Positions 1-8,393 of a stretch of 64,000 bases of DNA are shown here, in pieces. Origin of the DNA: CAVZRC01 sp963777695. GTDB taxonomy: Bacteria; Planctomycetota; Planctomycetia; Isosphaerales; Isosphaeraceae. The stretch is from positions 2,768,286-2,832,285 of the forward strand of contig CAVZRC010000001.1 in assembly GCA_963777695.1 (NCBI GenBank). The letters run 5' to 3'. The position numbers and the translations under genes are program-made. The notes under the pieces were generated by a model that saw only the letters and a list, made by a program, of their open reading frames with translations, was not told the DNA's origin and made no database searches. The number at the start of each line of letters is the position of its first letter. Positions within the stretch are counted from its first letter, which is position 1.

Positions 1-305
1 TGACCTCCCCTGAATCACCATTCGACGCGAGAGATCCTGTAACTGTTACAATGTGTCGGACGAGACGGCGGATTGAGGAACTTTGCATCTTTTTCCTCAA
101 GTTTGCGAAACACAAGGGCTTGGGGTAGAGGATCGGTCCACCTTCGATCGATGGCATACCCTTTGCTTTCTCATGGGACGACGGCGAACGAATGAGGCCG
201 AGGCGAAGAACACAGCCACTTACGGCCTAACGAGTTCGGTCTGAGACCAGGACAGGAACAGGGTTTTCGCCCGCGAAATCGAGGCGAGTGAAGGAGCACC
301 CCACG
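1..305. other. Intergenic region upstream of the first small ORF
   Basis: No convincing reading frame is seen here. It contains an inverted repeat TTGAGGAA (73-80) / TTCCTCAA (93-100) with a 12-nt loop, which could end a gene lying before the window, and a sigma-54-like promoter described separately. Confidence 0.5.
152..167 (+). promoter_or_regulatory. Candidate sigma-54 (-24/-12) promoter
   Basis: The bases TGGCATACCCTTTGCT match the RpoN consensus TGGCAYR-N4-TTGCW, with GG and GC exactly 10 nt apart. The site lies about 140 nt before the ORF that starts at 306, on the same strand. Assignment is by motif only; no activator binding site was identified. Confidence 0.45.
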
Positions 306-521
306 ATGAGAAATCGGCGTCATACGCTGCTCTGGATGAAGGACTTGATCGAACACATGGGACAATGCCACGACCAGCTCCAGTGGACCAGTGACCGTGA
401 TACGGAGTCATTCCTGGCCGAGTCCCTCCTGGGAGACCTGGATCAGTGCCAGAAACTCTGCGAACAGCTCCGCACCAGCCGGGCTCATGTGGGCGCCTCG
501 CGACAGCTCGTCACAATGTAG
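306..521 (+). CDS. Small conserved-looking hypothetical protein, 71 aa
   Basis: The function is not recognised. The ATG at 306 is preferred over the GTG at 288 because GAAGGAG ends 10 nt upstream of it. The product is soluble, rich in His, Gln, Asp and Glu, with helix-forming stretches (LLWMKDLIEHMGQ and FLAESLLGDLDQCQKLCEQL). It has no signal peptide or membrane segment. Such small helical proteins can be regulators or adaptors, but nothing here proves it. It lies downstream of a sigma-54-like promoter and 174 nt before the glucosamine-6-phosphate deaminase gene, so the two could be co-transcribed. Confidence 0.5.
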   Translation: MRNRRHTLLWMKDLIEHMGQCHDQLQWTSDRDTESFLAESLLGDLDQCQKLCEQLRTSRAHVGASRQLVTM

Positions 522-695
522 TGGCATCGGGTCCGATCCTCGGGCTGACGGCGTCGCGAACACGCGGCGCCGGGCAGGAAGTGGTATTGGGGCGAGAAGT
601 GGGGTAAGTTCTTCCGGCATCGATCGTCCAGACGATCGCCGGGACCGCACATCGGTCGCGACCTGAACCCCGTTCTTGCGCGAGGATTCCCGTCC

Positions 696-1490
696 ATGAA
701 CGTCCCAGAGCCGATGACGATCGCGCGATTCTTCGTGGATTCTCTCGAAGTCCTGGTCTTCGAGAATCGAGCGCTAGCGGGGCATGCGGCCGCAGACGGC
801 GTGGCACGCGAGATCGGGAGACGGCAGCGTGACGCCGGGCGGGCCAATATCATCTTCGCGGCCGCACCGAGCCAGCACGAATTCCTGGCCGGCCTGGTCG
901 CGTACCAGGACCTCGACTGGTCGCGGGTGGTCGCCTACCACATGGACGAATACCTGGGGATCGACGCCGATCATCCGGCCTCGTTCCGCCGCTACCTCCA
1001 GGAACATTGCTTCCGCCTCATCGGGCTGGCCGGAGACCACCTCCGGCTCATCCCGGGCGAACAGGCGGACCGTCCGCTCCGGACATGCTTGGATTATGAG
1101 GAGATCCTGAAGGCCGAGCCGACCGACATCGTGTGCGCGGGGATCGGCGAGAACGGACATCTGGCGTTCAATGATCCGCCGGTGGCCGATTTCCTCGACC
1201 CGGTCCTCGTCAAGGTCGTGCGACTCGACGCCGCCTGTCGGAATCAGCAGCTCAACGACGGCTGCTTCGAGAGCCTCGCCGACGTTCCGACTCACGCCTA
1301 CACGCTCACCATCCCCGCATTGCTCCGTGCGCCGGTGGTTTCGGTCATCGTGCCAGGCCCGCGCAAAGCCAACGCCGTGTTGAACACGCTCAAGGGCCCG
1401 ATCAACGAGTCGTGTCCGGCCACGGCGCTGCGACGACATGCCGGGGCCAAGCTCTACCTCGACCGCGACTCCGCCCGGCTCGTGCTCTGA
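696..1490 (+). CDS. nagB: Glucosamine-6-phosphate deaminase family protein
   Basis: NagB-type enzymes convert glucosamine-6-phosphate to fructose-6-phosphate and ammonia in the cytoplasm, at the end of amino-sugar catabolism. The 264-aa product has the family length. It carries the HMDEYLG motif near residues 82-88, whose Asp corresponds to the general base, and GIGENGHLAFNDP near 149-161, which lines the sugar-phosphate site. The ATG at 696 has a GAGGA ribosome site about 10 nt upstream. The same fold includes 6-phosphogluconolactonase, but the DEYLG and GENGHLAFNDP motifs favour the deaminase. No other amino-sugar gene is adjacent, so operon context does not help. Confidence 0.9.
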   Translation: MNVPEPMTIARFFVDSLEVLVFENRALAGHAAADGVAREIGRRQRDAGRANIIFAAAPSQHEFLAGLVAYQDLDWSRVVAYHMDEYLGIDADHPASFRRYLQEHCFRLIGLAGDHLRLIPGEQADRPLRTCLDYEEILKAEPTDIVCAGIGENGHLAFNDPPVADFLDPVLVKVVRLDAACRNQQLNDGCFESLADVPTHAYTLTIPALLRAPVVSVIVPGPRKANAVLNTLKGPINESCPATALRRHAGAKLYLDRDSARLVL

Positions 1491-1592
1491 TTCGACATGC
1501 TTGCTTCGATGCGCGACGGCTGATACCTTGCGAATGGATCTTCGTCCTCTCGATTGTCCGGGCTTCAACCTCGACGCGAAGGGCTCACCTCC

Positions 1593-3122
1593 ATGTCACG
1601 ACGATATTACGTCCGCGTCCTACCACCGATTGTCATGTCCGCGATGCTGATCGCCGTGGCCGACGTTGCCGCCGGGCCGCAGGAAAAGCCTCAAGAACCC
1701 GCGCCGAAGGTCGAGAAAGCCGCGCCGATTCCAGCAGAGCCTCCACCACCGGCAAAGGAGAAGGATGAGGAACAGAAGGCCAGGGAGAAGGTTGACAAGC
1801 TGATCGCGGCATACGACCTCAAAGCTCATCCGTTGCCCGCGATCCCGGACGACCCGCCGCCTCACGAAGGGGCCATGATCAGCCTGGCTCATATCGCGGA
1901 GCCACCCGACCTGATCATCGTCGAGGTGCTAGAGGCCCTCCCCGGCCGTCCGATCTCGGGCGAGCGGCTGGTCAGGTCCGATGGCAAGATTAGCTTAGGT
2001 TTTTACGGCGAAGTTGACGTGAGGGGATTGACGCTCGTCCAGATCAAGGTCGCGATCCTCAAGCACCTCCGGAAGTTCCTCAATGATGAGGCCCTGGGAC
2101 TCGTGGTCATTCCCGTCGAGGAGACAGAAGATGAGGCATCGGTCTTGAAGGCGAGAATTCCCGAAGCGCCGCCTCAGAAGAACTCTTTCGATCCGCAAGA
2201 CCAGAGCCCGGCGCCCGGTCTCCCTCGTTCTGCGAAGGCGCATTCATCCCCGAAGCCTGTCGTTCCCGTTCGAATCCCCGTGCGGCCCGTTCGAGCGAGG
2301 AGGAGGCCCGTCGCGTCCCAGGATCAGGAGCCGGCCGCGAAAGAGTCGATCCCCTTGAAGATTGAGGGCATCGGAAGGGGAAAGGTGACCATCACCATTG
2401 AGTTCGGCGGCCAGGCCGGTCAAGTCGCCGTGCCGGTTCCGCCGGCAGTTTCCCCGTCAGTCCCGCAGGACCCCGGGGCCCTTCCCGTTCGACCGGCACC
2501 TCGTGCCGCCGTTGAACATGAGGCTCCGTGGCAAGTCATCCCACCGGAAGAATCGACACACGTCTTCGTTGACATTACGGCCTATAACTCGCAAAATTAC
2601 TTCGTCCTGGGCGACATCCTGGTGCCCGGCAAGCTTCCCTGGACAGGCAGCGAGACGGTACTTGATGCGTTGCAATACGCCGGGGGTCTGATTCCCAGCG
2701 CCGACCCGAAAGCCATCAACTTGATACGGCCAGGCCGAGCTGGCAAGCCGTCCAAGGTTTACAAGGTCGATCTCGAGGCGATCCAGGACAAGGGTGACGT
2801 CCGGTCCAACTATCAACTCTTCCCGGGTGACCGGCTCATTTTCGGTCGGAATGAAGTCGTCAAGAAAACGATGGAGATCGACCGACTCGGGGCGCCAATC
2901 GAGAGCATCGCGGGTTCGATCCAGCGGATTGCGAACTCGATTCGCGCCGTGCAAGCCATCAATCCAGCCGATACCGATGTCGTGCTAAGAGAGCTCGTCA
3001 ACTTCTGGGCGAAGGAGATCGCGCGAAAAGGAGATCTCAAGTTTGACGAGGACACGCTCCGCGAGGCCCTGCTTCAGAAACGCAACGCGACACCGGCTCC
3101 AGATCCTAAGAAGCAACCTTGA
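1593..3122 (+). CDS. Polysaccharide export protein with SLBB domain (Wza-like)
   Basis: Proteins of this family form periplasmic or outer-membrane parts of exopolysaccharide export channels. The ATG at 1593 is chosen over an in-frame TTG at 1554 because it opens a signal-peptide-like segment (SRRYYVRVLPPIVMSAMLIA). After a Pro/Lys/Glu-rich linker comes a poly-export domain (about residues 95-190, with VRSDGKISLGFYGEVDVRGL). A Pro/Arg-rich low-complexity stretch follows, then an SLBB-like domain (about 330-430, with YFVLGDILVPGKLPWTGSETV). The C-terminus is helical. The 509-aa length and long disordered linkers are unlike the compact E. coli Wza. No capsule polymerase or kinase gene is next to it. 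Confidence 0.8.
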   Translation: MSRRYYVRVLPPIVMSAMLIAVADVAAGPQEKPQEPAPKVEKAAPIPAEPPPPAKEKDEEQKAREKVDKLIAAYDLKAHPLPAIPDDPPPHEGAMISLAHIAEPPDLIIVEVLEALPGRPISGERLVRSDGKISLGFYGEVDVRGLTLVQIKVAILKHLRKFLNDEALGLVVIPVEETEDEASVLKARIPEAPPQKNSFDPQDQSPAPGLPRSAKAHSSPKPVVPVRIPVRPVRARRRPVASQDQEPAAKESIPLKIEGIGRGKVTITIEFGGQAGQVAVPVPPAVSPSVPQDPGALPVRPAPRAAVEHEAPWQVIPPEESTHVFVDITAYNSQNYFVLGDILVPGKLPWTGSETVLDALQYAGGLIPSADPKAINLIRPGRAGKPSKVYKVDLEAIQDKGDVRSNYQLFPGDRLIFGRNEVVKKTMEIDRLGAPIESIAGSIQRIANSIRAVQAINPADTDVVLRELVNFWAKEIARKGDLKFDEDTLREALLQKRNATPAPDPKKQP

Positions 3123-3125
3123 CGT

Positions 3126-4532
3126 TCACTCCGGCAGCGGCTGGCCCTTGGTCTCGGGTGCAAAAGGTAGCGTCAGCAACCCGACCAGGAAGACGGCGCA
3201 CATCGTGACGCCGGCCAGTCGTGCGGGCATCGGGTCGGGATAACCTTTGTAGACCACGCTGGTCAACAAGCCGAGCGTCATGGGTCCGGCCGCGGCCACC
3301 AGACGCCCCACGTTGTAGCAGAAGGAGACCCCCGTGCTCCGCAGACGGGTCGGGAACAGCTCGGGGAAGTAGATGGAATAACCGCCGAAGAGCGTGAGCT
3401 GGCAAAATCCCATGATCGGGATCAGGACGAAGATTTGCCAGAAGGCATCGAGGAACCAGAAGGTGACGGCCGTGGACACCGCCGCGATCACGAACGAGAT
3501 CGCGAACGCGGGCTTTCGCCCGATGATCTGCGTGATCCGGGAGAAGGCGTAGATCCCCAGGAACGACCCGGCATTCTGGACCAATGAGGTGATCCCGCTC
3601 CAGAATGTCAGCTTGCCGGCCAACGCCGGGCCGGTGAGCCCCTGCGCCTCGAAGTGCTTGACGAATACGCTGCGGATCAGGTCGAAGCTGAAGAAGCCGA
3701 TCCCCCAGAGTCCGACGACCCCCGAGAAGGCCAGGAGCATGCCGACGATCGTGTTCCGCCTCCATCGCGGATCGCCGAAGAGTTCGGCCATCGAGCCGAG
3801 CTTGGCCTTGCCCGATCCGCCGACCTCCTCGTCCCGCGCCGCCGCCTTCCATCGCTCGGGTTCCTTCAATCGGAGGAAGATCGGGATGGCCAGGATCGCC
3901 GGGGCCAGTCCGACGACGAACATCGTCCGCCACGCGCTGGCGATCACGCCGCTCTCCTCGAGCATCCCCAGCGCGATGCTGGCGAGGGCCGCCAGCATGT
4001 TCCCCACGGCCGAAAGCGCCTGGAGCCACCCGAGGGCATACGGCCGGGCGTGGTCGGGCATGACCTCCGCGACCAGGGAGACGCCCACGGCGAACTGGCC
4101 GCCGACCCCGAGGCCCGTCAGGAATCGGAAGAACGAGAAGCTGCCGACATCCCAGGACAGGGCGCTCAGTCCGGTGAATGCGGAGTAGCTGAGCACGGTC
4201 AACATCATCGTCTTGGCGCGGCCGATCCGGTCGCCGAGGATCCCGAAGAAGATGCCGCCGAGCGCCCAGCCGATCATGAAGATCATGGTGGAGGAACCGG
4301 CCTGCTCGGCGACCGCGCCCGACGAAGGTGGCTTATCGGGCGCGAGGGTCAACAACTCCGTGACCGCGGGCTTGCGGGCCAGGTTGAAGAGCTGCTGGTC
4401 CATCGTGTCGAAGAGCCACCCCAGCGAGGCCACGATGAAGACGAACCACTGGTATCGCGACAAGCCTTTCCACCACGGGGTATCGCGGCGGCCGTCCGGC
4501 CTGGCGGAGGATTCGGTATCGCTGAAGTGCAT
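3126..4532 (-). CDS. Major facilitator superfamily transporter
   Basis: This 468-aa inner-membrane protein has about twelve hydrophobic segments and resembles the metabolite:H+ symporter branch of the MFS (sugar-acid or aromatic-acid type). The N-terminal hydrophobic segment contains FVFIVASLGWLFDTMDQQL, with the Asp that is common in this branch. The segment GILGDRIGRAKTMMLTVL matches the conserved loop 2-3 signature (GxxxDRxGRR). A long hydrophilic loop between helices 6 and 7 contains ERWKAAARDEEVGG. The substrate cannot be told from sequence. The gene converges with the polysaccharide export gene, the two stops being 3 nt apart. It is divergent from the GT39-like gene at 4766. Confidence 0.85.
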   Translation of the reverse strand: MHFSDTESSARPDGRRDTPWWKGLSRYQWFVFIVASLGWLFDTMDQQLFNLARKPAVTELLTLAPDKPPSSGAVAEQAGSSTMIFMIGWALGGIFFGILGDRIGRAKTMMLTVLSYSAFTGLSALSWDVGSFSFFRFLTGLGVGGQFAVGVSLVAEVMPDHARPYALGWLQALSAVGNMLAALASIALGMLEESGVIASAWRTMFVVGLAPAILAIPIFLRLKEPERWKAAARDEEVGGSGKAKLGSMAELFGDPRWRRNTIVGMLLAFSGVVGLWGIGFFSFDLIRSVFVKHFEAQGLTGPALAGKLTFWSGITSLVQNAGSFLGIYAFSRITQIIGRKPAFAISFVIAAVSTAVTFWFLDAFWQIFVLIPIMGFCQLTLFGGYSIYFPELFPTRLRSTGVSFCYNVGRLVAAAGPMTLGLLTSVVYKGYPDPMPARLAGVTMCAVFLVGLLTLPFAPETKGQPLPE

Positions 4533-4765
4533 CGGCAGGATCTCCGCGACGGTGGGGTTTCCGGTCGGCCGCTCCGGTCAACGCCGGCGCCGGATGGTCG
4601 TGAATCCGGCCTCCGCTCCCGAAGCCGGTCGCAAGTCGATCCATGATGAGAACATCCTCGGCCAGCCGTCGCAACCGACCGGTCCCTTTTTCGGAGGACA
4701 TCCCCGACAAAATCCGGCCGAAATCCACATCGCCCCGGGCGTGTGGGGAGGCTAATATCTTCGTC

Positions 4766-6265
4766 ATGCGATCGAGACTCTGGCTAATCCTGATCCTACA
4801 GGCTGCGCTCGTCATACTGCTGGCCGTCGCGGTCAGGACAGGACGCTTGCCGCTGGGTATCCGCAACGAATGGCAGTGGGGACGTGTGGCGACGGGCGTC
4901 CCCATCCCGTGGGACTGGCTGGCCCTGGCCGGCCTCGGCACGACCCTTTATGCCCTGTTCGTCGGGCTGGGCTTGCGGGCACTCGCGGCGCGTGCGACCC
5001 GGCGAACGGAGGCAGGATGGTTGGCGGCCTTGATGGCGGCGGCGGTCGCCGTGCAAGTCGCGGTCCCCATGGGGGCCCCCGACGAGTACGATCTGACCAA
5101 GTGGGCTTATGTCAACTATCTTTCCGGGTCGACGGGCTATTTCAAGGTGGCCCGGGATCAGGCGGCCCAGCATCCCTGGGAATTCCTGGCCCGATATCCT
5201 GAATGGATTCGCGACCAGGACTCGCTGCACATCGGCACCCATCCGCCGGGCTTGATCGTGGCCCAGTGCATCTTGCTCCGCACGATGGATCAGAACCCGT
5301 CGCTGGCCGATTTTCTGCTGGATCACATGCCTCCGTCGCTGGCGATCGGATTCAAACAGCTCGAAGGTATGGATGGACATCCGATCCGACGATCGGAACG
5401 GGCCAGTCTGTATGCGACAGCCCTCCTGACGCTCCTGGCCTGTGCCGGGACTGTCGTGCCGCTCTATCTGCTGGCGCGTGCGGCCTTGCCGGCGCCGGCG
5501 GCCTGGGCAGCGGCGGCGTTCTGGGCGCTCGCTCCATCGGCGAACCTCTTCCAGCCCGTGGCCGACACGACCTACCCCTTCCTCTCGACCTCGGCCTGGG
5601 CACTGGCCGCCTGGGCGGCCCGTTACCAGCGAGGTCTCGCCCGGCCCTCGGCGCTCGGCATGATGCTCGCGGCGACGTCCGGGGTCGTGATGGCCTTCGG
5701 CATGATCTTCACGCTCGCCTTCCTGCCGGTCGGACTGATCACCGCGCTGATCGTCATCTTCGACCGGTCCGTCAGCCTGCGGATACGTGCCGTCCTGATC
5801 CTGGTGATCGGTGCCGGCTACCTGGCGTTCGTGCTGGGCGGATGGCTCGTCACGGGTGCCGATCCCTTCATTGTCTGGAGGTGGAATCTCCATCACCACG
5901 CGCGGTTCTACGACGAGTATCCCCGCACCTATCGACGATGGCTCTGGGTCAATCCGATCGAGATGATGATCGCCGTCGGGCTGCCGACGGTTGTCTGGTC
6001 CCTGGCCGGACTCTCGGCACCGCGCACCATGCCACTCTCGGTCTGGGCCACGCTCTTCGTGCTGACCCTCGCGAATCTGACCGGCCGCAACATGGGCGAG
6101 GTCGCCCGGCTCTGGATGCTCTTCATGTCCCCGTTCCTGATCGCGGCCGGATATGGCTTCCATCGTCTCGGCGGGGGACCCGTGACCCTGGGCCTGTCCG
6201 TCGCGCTCGTCGGCGTGCAAACACTGGCACTCCAGTCGATGATCCAGGTGGTTTATCCGGTGTGA
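4766..6265 (+). CDS. Polytopic membrane protein, glycosyltransferase-39-like
   Basis: The 499-aa protein has about 10-12 hydrophobic helices and a periplasmic loop after the first few helices containing GAPDEYDLTKW and, further on, HIGTHPPGLIVAQ. The acidic residues in the first loop and the HPPG motif are typical of bacterial ArnT/PMT-like (GT-C) glycosyltransferases, which use polyprenyl-phosphate sugars. The ATG at 4766 starts directly with a hydrophobic helix (MRSRLWLILILQAALVILL); the earlier in-frame ATG at 4643 would add a polar, non-conserved 41-residue extension. The acceptor and sugar are unknown. A second protein of this type is at 36114. Confidence 0.7.
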   Translation: MRSRLWLILILQAALVILLAVAVRTGRLPLGIRNEWQWGRVATGVPIPWDWLALAGLGTTLYALFVGLGLRALAARATRRTEAGWLAALMAAAVAVQVAVPMGAPDEYDLTKWAYVNYLSGSTGYFKVARDQAAQHPWEFLARYPEWIRDQDSLHIGTHPPGLIVAQCILLRTMDQNPSLADFLLDHMPPSLAIGFKQLEGMDGHPIRRSERASLYATALLTLLACAGTVVPLYLLARAALPAPAAWAAAAFWALAPSANLFQPVADTTYPFLSTSAWALAAWAARYQRGLARPSALGMMLAATSGVVMAFGMIFTLAFLPVGLITALIVIFDRSVSLRIRAVLILVIGAGYLAFVLGGWLVTGADPFIVWRWNLHHHARFYDEYPRTYRRWLWVNPIEMMIAVGLPTVVWSLAGLSAPRTMPLSVWATLFVLTLANLTGRNMGEVARLWMLFMSPFLIAAGYGFHRLGGGPVTLGLSVALVGVQTLALQSMIQVVYPV

Positions 6266-6347
6266 TTGTTGAACCGATTCGTCTGTACGACGATCGCTCA
6301 GGCTCATGATGTGCCGGCCGTCGCGGATAGCAAACCTTGACAAAGCC

Positions 6348-6356
6348 TGCTATAAT
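6348..6356 (+). promoter_or_regulatory. Extended -10 promoter for parDE
   Basis: TGCTATAAT is a perfect extended -10 element (TGnTATAAT) 82 nt upstream of the parD start. A TTGACA lies only 8 nt before the TATAAT, too close to act as its -35, so the extended -10 would have to do the work. Confidence 0.5.
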
Positions 6357-6437
6357 GAATAAAGGTACCCTGGGAGTGGGGTCCGAATGGAAATCCTCTA
6401 ATCTCGAGCCTTACATGAATGGGAGGAGAATCTCTCG

Positions 6438-6707
6438 ATGAACGTATCACTGACTCCTGAGCTTGAGAAACTCGTTCACAGTAAAGTCGAGAGTGGACTT
6501 TACCTGTCAGCGAGCGAGGTCGTCCGCGAAGCTCTCCGGCTTCTCGAGGAAAAGGACAAGATTCAGGCGATGCGGCTGGAAGAGCTTCGTCGGGAGATCC
6601 GCATCGGCATCGAACAGGCCGATCGCGGTGAGGTCGCACCTCTCGATATCGACGCGACACTCGCCAGGGTCCGAGAGCGTCGCAAGGCTCCCGGAGGGAA
6701 GGCCTGA
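6438..6707 (+). CDS. parD: ParD-family antitoxin
   Basis: This 89-aa protein has the ParD/CopG plan. An N-terminal ribbon-helix-helix DNA-binding region (MNVSLTPELEKLVHSKVESG, then YLSASEVVREALRLLEE) is followed by a charged C-terminal tail (about residues 45-89) that would wrap the toxin. Antitoxins of this family neutralise ParE and repress their own promoter. The stop codon overlaps the toxin start (TGATG), which indicates translational coupling. A GGGAGGAG ribosome site lies about 10 nt upstream of the ATG. Confidence 0.9.
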   Translation: MNVSLTPELEKLVHSKVESGLYLSASEVVREALRLLEEKDKIQAMRLEELRREIRIGIEQADRGEVAPLDIDATLARVRERRKAPGGKA

Positions 6708-7027
6708 TGGGACGTTACATCCGCTCTGAACAGGCTGAGCAGGACTTGGACGAGATCCTCGAATATCTCGACGGTCAGAGCGCCCAGGCAGCCGATCGCT
6801 TTGCCAGGAAGTTGAAAGAGACATGCCAGTTACATGTCGTGTTTCCTCAGATTGGAGCCAGCGCCGAGGAATTTGCGCCGAACTTGAGATACTTCACGGT
6901 CTGGAACTACGCCATCTTCTACCGTCCTGTCGGCGAGGACATCGAGATCATCCGTATCATTCACGGTGCCCGAGACCTGCCGACGTTTTTCGAAATGATC
7001 CCCAGAGCGATGCGATCGATTGCGTAG
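6707..7027 (+). CDS. parE: ParE-family toxin (RelE/ParE superfamily)
   Basis: The 106-aa product shows the RelE/ParE fold markers: an N-terminal segment YIRSEQAEQDLDEILEYL, a middle helix (QAADRFARKLKETCQ), the strand LRYFTVWNYAIFYRPV, and a C-terminal IEIIRIIHGARDLPTFF. ParE toxins generally inhibit DNA gyrase, while RelE members cleave mRNA; sequence alone does not separate these, but pairing with a ParD-type antitoxin favours ParE. It overlaps the antitoxin stop by one base. The pair is full length and appears functional. It sits between a membrane protein and a convergent type III secretion-like operon. Confidence 0.88.
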   Translation: MGRYIRSEQAEQDLDEILEYLDGQSAQAADRFARKLKETCQLHVVFPQIGASAEEFAPNLRYFTVWNYAIFYRPVGEDIEIIRIIHGARDLPTFFEMIPRAMRSIA

Positions 7028-7034
7028 CCTTCCA

Positions 7035-8393
7035 TCACAAGAAAATACTGGTCACTCGCACCCCCAGGTCCGTATCGATCAGGATGAGCTCGCCGCGGGC
7101 GACAAGGCGGCCGTTGGAGGTCAATTCGACCGGGGCGCGGCTGTGTCGGCTCAGCTCGATGACGTCGCCCGGCTTGAGGTCGGCCAGCCGGCTGACCGTC
7201 AGGTTGACGCGCCCCAGCTCGACGGTCAGCGTGACCGGGACATCGAGCGGGCCGACTTCCGTCGCGGATGCGGAAGGATTCGAGGACGGGCTGGATGGGC
7301 TCATGGTTCGGCTCTCCTTGACGTTGGCCAGGATCGGATCGCGAGGCCGGGGTTCCTGGCGCGGCGTATCCTCGACGCGGACCAGCCGTCCGCCCGAATC
7401 GGGGACCGGCCGGGCGGGGATGCGAAATCGGCCCTCCTGGCCGTCCAGATCGACGATCAGGTCGACGGGGCCGCCGGGGCTAGACGGCGAGCCGATGAGG
7501 CGGGTATCCGTCAGGGGGAGCACACCCCCGACTCGGAGCCGTTTCAAGCCTTGCGGCATCGCGATCGACCCGGCCTCGGCCCGCCATTGGCTTGCGATCT
7601 CGCCGCGCGCGACCGGGGGGCCCGCGCCTTTGGTCTCGGTGGCGTCGTCAAGACTGGGGCGAAGGGCATTCCTCCTCGGCGGAGAGTCCAGCCATCGTTC
7701 CGCCACCGACTCGGGCAGCCAGAGCCGGACGGCCCCGACGGTCGTGCCGATCTGGACGGCCCACCGGACGGTCACGATCGGCCCGAGAGCCGTTGCGTCG
7801 AAGGGATCGGGGCCGACGCGGTCCAGTGTCAGGTCGCCGGGATGGAGCGATCGGATGCCATCCGGAGCAACGGCTTCCGCCTCGGTGGAGTGGGCAGCCA
7901 TGGCCTCGAGCGCGCGGAGGATCAGGAACGTCCAGATGCCCCACTCGACGGGCGTCAGTTGGAGGCGACTCTCGGCGAAGGGTCGGTCGAAGCCGAGGAG
8001 CCGATCGACGATCGTGTGGGCCGGCGCATTCTCGATCCCGATCGCCAGCCGGCCCGCGAGACGAGGGGCGGTCAACTGGGCGATCAAACCCGGGCGATTG
8101 AGGCCCGAGGCGCGCCAGTAGATCTCCGGTGGCTTGAGGACAATCGACCCGCCACAACCCGCCTGCAGCCAGTCGAGGAATGGGGGAACCCGGCCGTCCC
8201 GGCTCCAGGACGCGAGCCAACGCTCCAGGCGGATCTCACGGGCCGAACGCCGAGGGAGCCAGCCGAACGGCCCGGAGTCCGCGGCCGGTTCGGTCGCCGC
8301 CCCCGGGTCGCGCTCCTCCGCGGCGTCGGCGCCCCATGGGATGGTCGAGGTCCCTTCCTCACTCAACTCAGGTGGCTCCCCATGAAGTTTCAT
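7035..8393 (-). CDS. SctQ/FliN-type C-ring protein (SpoA domain), probable type III secretion component
   Basis: SctQ and FliM/FliN form the cytoplasmic C-ring or sorting platform of type III secretion systems and flagella. The C-terminal 75 residues are a clear SpoA/FliMN-C domain (VPVTLTVELGRVNLTVSRL, then LKPGDVIEL, then NGRLVARGELILID). Upstream is a second, weaker SpoA-like region ending near KLRVEDTPRQ, and an N-terminal domain of about 200 aa. The 452-aa length fits SctQ rather than a lone FliN. The start overlaps the end of the preceding gene by 26 bp. No other secretion gene (SctN, SctJ, SctV) is in the window and no flagellar gene is seen, so this locus is isolated. I infer a non-flagellar system, as known in Planctomycetes. 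Confidence 0.72.
   Translation of the reverse strand: MKLHGEPPELSEEGTSTIPWGADAAEERDPGAATEPAADSGPFGWLPRRSAREIRLERWLASWSRDGRVPPFLDWLQAGCGGSIVLKPPEIYWRASGLNRPGLIAQLTAPRLAGRLAIGIENAPAHTIVDRLLGFDRPFAESRLQLTPVEWGIWTFLILRALEAMAAHSTEAEAVAPDGIRSLHPGDLTLDRVGPDPFDATALGPIVTVRWAVQIGTTVGAVRLWLPESVAERWLDSPPRRNALRPSLDDATETKGAGPPVARGEIASQWRAEAGSIAMPQGLKRLRVGGVLPLTDTRLIGSPSSPGGPVDLIVDLDGQEGRFRIPARPVPDSGGRLVRVEDTPRQEPRPRDPILANVKESRTMSPSSPSSNPSASATEVGPLDVPVTLTVELGRVNLTVSRLADLKPGDVIELSRHSRAPVELTSNGRLVARGELILIDTDLGVRVTSIFL

Noticed and set aside
774..1568. 264-codon minus-strand frame opposite nagB
   Set aside because: Shadow of nagB; the plus strand has the conserved motifs and a ribosome site.
4796..6343. 515-codon minus-strand frame
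   Set aside because: Antisense to the GT39-like gene, with Arg/Gln-rich composition and no hydrophobic pattern.
6336..6356. TTGACA followed by TATAAT upstream of parDE as a full -35/-10 promoter
   Set aside because: The spacer is only 8 nt, so TTGACA cannot act as the -35 for this -10. The extended -10 stands on its own.
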